Assembly: GCA_003551645.1 (NCBI GenBank)
Contig: PUND01000092.1
Location: forward strand, 1 to 34,063
DNA from: Phycisphaerae bacterium
GTDB lineage: Bacteria > Planctomycetota > Phycisphaerae > SM23-33
Length of the DNA stretch: 34,063 nucleotides
Direction: 5' to 3'
In this document: positions 31,601 through 34,063 of the stretch, piece by piece
How positions within the stretch are numbered: position 1 is the stretch's first letter
Layout of the letters: each line of letters begins with the position of its first letter
Translations under genes and position numbers: made by a program
Notes under the pieces: generated by a model
What the model saw: the letters and a program-made list of their open reading frames with translations, nothing else
The model's database searches: none
What the model was told of the DNA's origin: nothing

Positions 31601-31708
31601 TCTGTGAGAAAGGGACAACCTTGCACGGTAAGTTCTTAGCTGCCAATCATAGGCCGATTTGTCAGCGCTGAAGGCCGTTCGAGACGACAGGACAACCAGG
31701 AGAGGATA

Positions 31709-32191
31709 ATGACCGAGCAATTTGAAGTGGCGGAATTGGTCAAAATCGGAATCGAGGACGAGCGCAGCGGCGTGGCGTTTTACAGCCGGCTGGCCGAGAA
31801 GGTCGAAAACAGCGGTCTGCGGGGCATCTTCGCCGACCTCGCGGAACAGGAGAAATACCACCAGCGGCGCTTCGAGGAAATGCTCCAGCGACTCGGCGGC
31901 GTCAGGACGCCGGAGGAGTATCCGGGCCAGTATATGGCTTACCTGTCGGCGCTGACGTCGGGGCGGGCGTTTCCGGACCCCGAAGGTGCCGAACGTGCCG
32001 CCGACGAATGCGAATCGGACGCCGCGGCCGTCGCACTGGCCGGGCGGTTCGAGCGGGACACCATCATACTCATGAACGAAATGCGGTCTCTGGTGCCCAA
32101 GAAGGACGGGCAGATCGTTGACGAGTTGATACGCGAAGAGCAGAATCACCTGGTAACGCTGTCCGAGGCGAGGCGGAAAGTCCACGGATAG
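31709..32191 (+). CDS. rubrerythrin-like ferritin-superfamily protein
   Basis: 160 residues, ATG 31709 with AGGAGAGG just upstream. A four-helix diiron protein with two ExxH motifs: E48-x-x-H51 and E144-x-x-H147, plus helix-1 Glu18 and helix-3 Glu115 as bridging ligands. This is the rubrerythrin core without the rubredoxin iron domain, so it may reduce peroxide or bind iron with another electron donor. It begins the encapsulin cluster, 41 bp before the encapsulated ferritin. It has no SVGDL-type targeting tail, so it is either outside the shell or loaded by another route. Confidence 0.88.
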   Translation: MTEQFEVAELVKIGIEDERSGVAFYSRLAEKVENSGLRGIFADLAEQEKYHQRRFEEMLQRLGGVRTPEEYPGQYMAYLSALTSGRAFPDPEGAERAADECESDAAAVALAGRFERDTIILMNEMRSLVPKKDGQIVDELIREEQNHLVTLSEARRKVHG

Positions 32192-32232
32192 AAAGACGCT
32201 GGCCCTCAAGTGAAGGAAAGGAACACGAAGGA

Positions 32233-32610
32233 ATGCCTGAATTCGTAAACCCATTCAGCGGAAGTGTGCCACGCAAGATAAACGACGCCGAGCTGCTGCG
32301 AGCATTGCGACTGGACGTAGCGGCCGAGCACGAGGCGGTCCACCTGTACATGGCGCACGCCGAAGCCACCGACAACCCGCTGGCGAAGAAGGTGCTCATA
32401 GACATCGCCAACGAGGAGCGCGAGCACATCGGCGAGCTGCAGCGACTGATAAGCATTCTCGACCCCGAAGAGGACAAATTCGTCGCCCACGGCGTCGAGG
32501 AAGTAAACGAGATGGCCGAGGAACTGAAAGGCGAAACCGCCGGCTCGGACGAAGATGAAGCCGACGACGAATCGGACGACGTCCCCAGCGTCGGAGACCT
32601 GAAGGAATAA
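32233..32610 (+). CDS. encapsulated ferritin-like protein (EncFtn)
   Basis: 125 residues, start ATG 32233 after AAGGAAAGGA. The helical hairpin has Glu32, Tyr39, Glu62 and His65, the same positions as the ferroxidase ligands of Rhodospirillum rubrum EncFtn. Such subunits assemble into decamer rings with iron sites between subunits and oxidise Fe(II) inside an encapsulin shell. An acidic linker (100-116) leads to the C-terminal tail PSVGDLKE, which resembles encapsulin targeting peptides (consensus near SVGSL). The shell gene follows 28 bp later. Together with the shell it forms an iron-storage nanocompartment. Confidence 0.93.
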   Translation: MPEFVNPFSGSVPRKINDAELLRALRLDVAAEHEAVHLYMAHAEATDNPLAKKVLIDIANEEREHIGELQRLISILDPEEDKFVAHGVEEVNEMAEELKGETAGSDEDEADDESDDVPSVGDLKE

Positions 32611-32638
32611 GCGCCCGCGCGGCGAAAGGAGACGTACT

Positions 32639-33460
32639 GTGAGTGGCGAGAAGCTGCATAGAGAAGACGCACCGTTTTCGGAAAAGCTCTGGCGGCGAAT
32701 TGACGAGCGGGTCATCGATGCGGCCAGAAGCCAGTTGTCGGCCCGCCGTCTGCTGCACATCGAGGGACCCATGGGCTTCGGCACCAGGTCCGTCGGCGCC
32801 GGCGAGAGCCACGTGGAGACCTCCCCTGTGGACGACAGCGTCTCGGTCTCGGTCGGCGAGCCGATGCAACTTGCGCTGATCGAGCGCGAGTTCCGCCTCT
32901 CGGCCCGCGACGTGGCCGCCTTCGAGAGCGGCCGCGGACCGATTGACCTTACACCCGCGACCGAAGCGGCACTGGCCTGTGCGGAACAGGAAGACGATCT
33001 GATCTTCAACGGCTCGAAATCGCTGTCGGCCGAGGGACTGCTGACGGCCAAGGGCACGCTTAAGGCCCCTCTGTCGAGCTGGCAGGAGGTCGGCAAGGCC
33101 GCCGACGATGTCATCGCCGCGGTCACCAAGCTCGACGAGGCCGGCTTCCACGGACCTTACACGCTCGCGCTGGCGCCTTCGCTGTACAACCTGCTCTACC
33201 GGCGGTACCCCCAGGGCGACCGGACCGAACTGGAGCACATCCGGCAGATAGTCGGCGACGGCGTGGTCAAGGCCCCGGCGGTCAGGGACGGCGGCGTGCT
33301 GGTCGAATCGAGCCGCGCGCTTTCCTCGATCCTGGTGGGCCTGGACCTTACCACCGACTTCATCGGCCCGGCCGGCAGCGCATACGAACTGGTCGTTATG
33401 GAGAGCGTCGCGCTGTGGCTGAAGGCGCGGTCGGCCGTCTGCGTGATGAAGAGAAAGTAG
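32639..33460 (+). CDS. family 1 encapsulin shell protein
   Basis: 273 residues from GTG 32639 with AAAGGAGA 8 nt upstream. It self-assembles into a protein cage with a phage HK97 fold. Recognised segments are the N-terminal arm (APFSEKLWRRIDE), the RRLLHIEGPMGFGT turn, the E-loop region, ARDVAAFE, and ATEAALACAEQEDDLIFNG, which contributes to the cargo-binding groove. Length is typical (about 260-270). The targeting tail of the upstream ferritin would bind the inner wall. The operon order rubrerythrin-EncFtn-shell suggests joint expression for iron sequestration or oxidative stress. No terminator is visible before the repeats that follow. Confidence 0.94.
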   Translation: MSGEKLHREDAPFSEKLWRRIDERVIDAARSQLSARRLLHIEGPMGFGTRSVGAGESHVETSPVDDSVSVSVGEPMQLALIEREFRLSARDVAAFESGRGPIDLTPATEAALACAEQEDDLIFNGSKSLSAEGLLTAKGTLKAPLSSWQEVGKAADDVIAAVTKLDEAGFHGPYTLALAPSLYNLLYRRYPQGDRTELEHIRQIVGDGVVKAPAVRDGGVLVESSRALSSILVGLDLTTDFIGPAGSAYELVVMESVALWLKARSAVCVMKRK

Positions 33461-33502
33461 TAGTCAGGAACCAGGAGCCAGTAGCCAGACAGAGCAGGCA
33501 GG

Positions 33503-33607
33503 TACTACCGGGAGCACAGTATGTTGAACATTCTTTAAGTGTCGGGCAGGCCCTCCATACGTGGCAGCTTGAACCCGGTGTTCAATATACCCCGCTCTGA
33601 GTGGTAA
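33503..33607. repeat. 105-bp direct repeat, copy 1
   Basis: Identical to 33781-33885 except one base (offset 278). Within each copy GTATGTTGAACA near the left is mirrored by TGTTCAATATAC near the right, so each unit has imperfect inner inverted repeats. This resembles a small non-autonomous element. Between encapsulin and this repeat (about 33465-33487) lies CAGGAGCCAGTAGCC, a dispersed sequence also found at 19134. Confidence 0.85.
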
Positions 33608-33612
33608 CTAGG

Positions 33613-33772
33613 CCATGGCTTTAGCCATGGTGTCGCAAGTCGGAGTGTATGCGAGGATCCAGCCCGTTTTAACGGGCTTGCCTCGACGCCGAACGCGGCC
33701 GGGAGAAGGGCGTTAAAACGCCCTGCCTTGATAAACCGCAGCGCGCCGGTCAAACCACGGCTGAAGCCGTGG
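33613..33772. repeat. four-hairpin REP-like element between the direct repeats
   Basis: Four 8-bp perfect stems with 2-nt loops: CCATGGCT/AGCCATGG (33613-33630), AGCCCGTT/AACGGGCT (33661-33678), AGGGCGTT/AACGCCCT (33707-33724) and CCACGGCT/AGCCGTGG (33755-33772). The outer two are similar in sequence and flanked by GG/CC in mirror orientation. The whole 174-bp block sits between the two 105-bp direct repeats. This matches bipartite REP elements mobilised by RAYT-type transposases, but no transposase is nearby. Confidence 0.7.
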
Positions 33773-33780
33773 CCTGGTTT

Positions 33781-33885
33781 TACTACCGGGAGCACAGTAT
33801 GTTGAACATTCTTTAAGTGTCGGGCAGGCCCTCCATACGTGGCAGCTTGAACCCGGTGTTCAATATACCCCGCTCTGAGTAGTAA
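33781..33885. repeat. 105-bp direct repeat, copy 2
   Basis: Second copy of 33503-33607. With the four-hairpin block between them the structure is repeat-hairpins-repeat, as if the hairpin element had inserted into, or been duplicated along with, this sequence. Confidence 0.85.
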
Positions 33886-33981
33886 GTTGCCGGGGCTGCG
33901 GACCGCGGATCAGCCCGACGACGCACAAGACCGCCTCCTGGCTACCGGCTCCTGCGTTTCCCTATTGTGGACTTTAGCCAG

Positions 33982-34009
33982 TTTTAAGGTCGTTTTGTGC
34001 TGATAAAAA
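33982..34009 (+). promoter_or_regulatory. possible promoter of a gene beyond the window
   Basis: TTTTAA (33982-33987), 16-bp spacer, TAAAAA (34004-34009), with TG at 34001-34002. The window ends with GGGAGGT, which could be a ribosome site for the next gene. No complete gene is visible in 33886-34063. Confidence 0.3.
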
Positions 34010-34063
34010 ACATGCCGACAACCCGATGTCATTGTTGTGAAGACAAGAGACCGGGAGGTCGGC

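Noticed and set aside
31604-31639. short GTG frame directly after the cluster promoter
   Set aside because: It begins only 3 nt after the -10, too close to the predicted transcript start, and has no feature suggesting a leader peptide.

Overview
This 34 kb window is high-GC bacterial chromosome that looks like Planctomycetota, most likely Phycisphaerae or a relative. The main reason is three tandem exported proteins ending in the same PEP-CTERM sorting tail (IPEPATMGLL...LRRKRS). A CxPSR sulfatase, a Gfo/Idh/MocA oxidoreductase, an enolase-superfamily protein and REP-like hairpin repeats fit the same picture. No rRNA, tRNA, CRISPR array or intact transposon was found. Lineage is inferred from gene content only.

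Layout. 1-3700: three PEP-CTERM genes on the minus strand. The first is frameshifted. Two share a duplicated module of about 255 bp holding promoter, terminator hairpin and sorting tail; the third has a near-consensus promoter and a long, hairpin-rich leader. 3700-8100: a sulfatase (minus) diverges from a Gfo/Idh/MocA oxidoreductase plus enolase-family protein (plus). The two promoters use one palindromic -35 hexamer. 8150-9600: an NtrC-type sigma-54 activator whose promoter implies a leaderless mRNA. 9634-16954: a two-partner secretion pair, a 1755-residue TpsA and its TpsB outer-membrane transporter. 17235-19126: a macro-domain protein diverging from a PfkB sugar kinase. 19127-19670: tandem repeats, a hairpin block and the left end of an IS481-type element. 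19657-23767: an FAD oxidoreductase, an M23-like protein without signal peptide, and a SLC13-type transporter with RCK_C domains.

23870-25019 holds trpS behind what looks like an undescribed attenuator: a 17-codon reading frame containing Trp-Ser-Trp, started almost at the predicted transcription start. The DNA of its Trp codons is complementary to the Shine-Dalgarno region of trpS. 25185-26496: scpA overlapping a RidA-family gene. 26564-29620 (minus): a [4Fe-4S]-type purF, a flavin reductase and an unknown exported protein. 29824-31408: truB divergent from a DUF2203 gene. 31592-33460: a rubrerythrin-like protein, an encapsulated ferritin with a C-terminal targeting tail, and a family 1 encapsulin shell, together an iron-storage or oxidative-stress nanocompartment. 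33461-34063: two 105-bp direct repeats around a quartet of hairpins, then a possible promoter for a gene beyond the window.

Themes. Several promoters match sigma-70 consensus well, often with an extended -10 (TGn). At least three starts (the NtrC-type gene, scpA, and the trpS leader peptide) lie 8-10 nt after a -10 element and lack a Shine-Dalgarno sequence, which suggests leaderless translation is common here. Transport, sulfatase, oxidoreductase and kinase genes suggest a polysaccharide or sugar-acid degrader; exported PEP-CTERM and TPS proteins suggest an elaborate cell surface.
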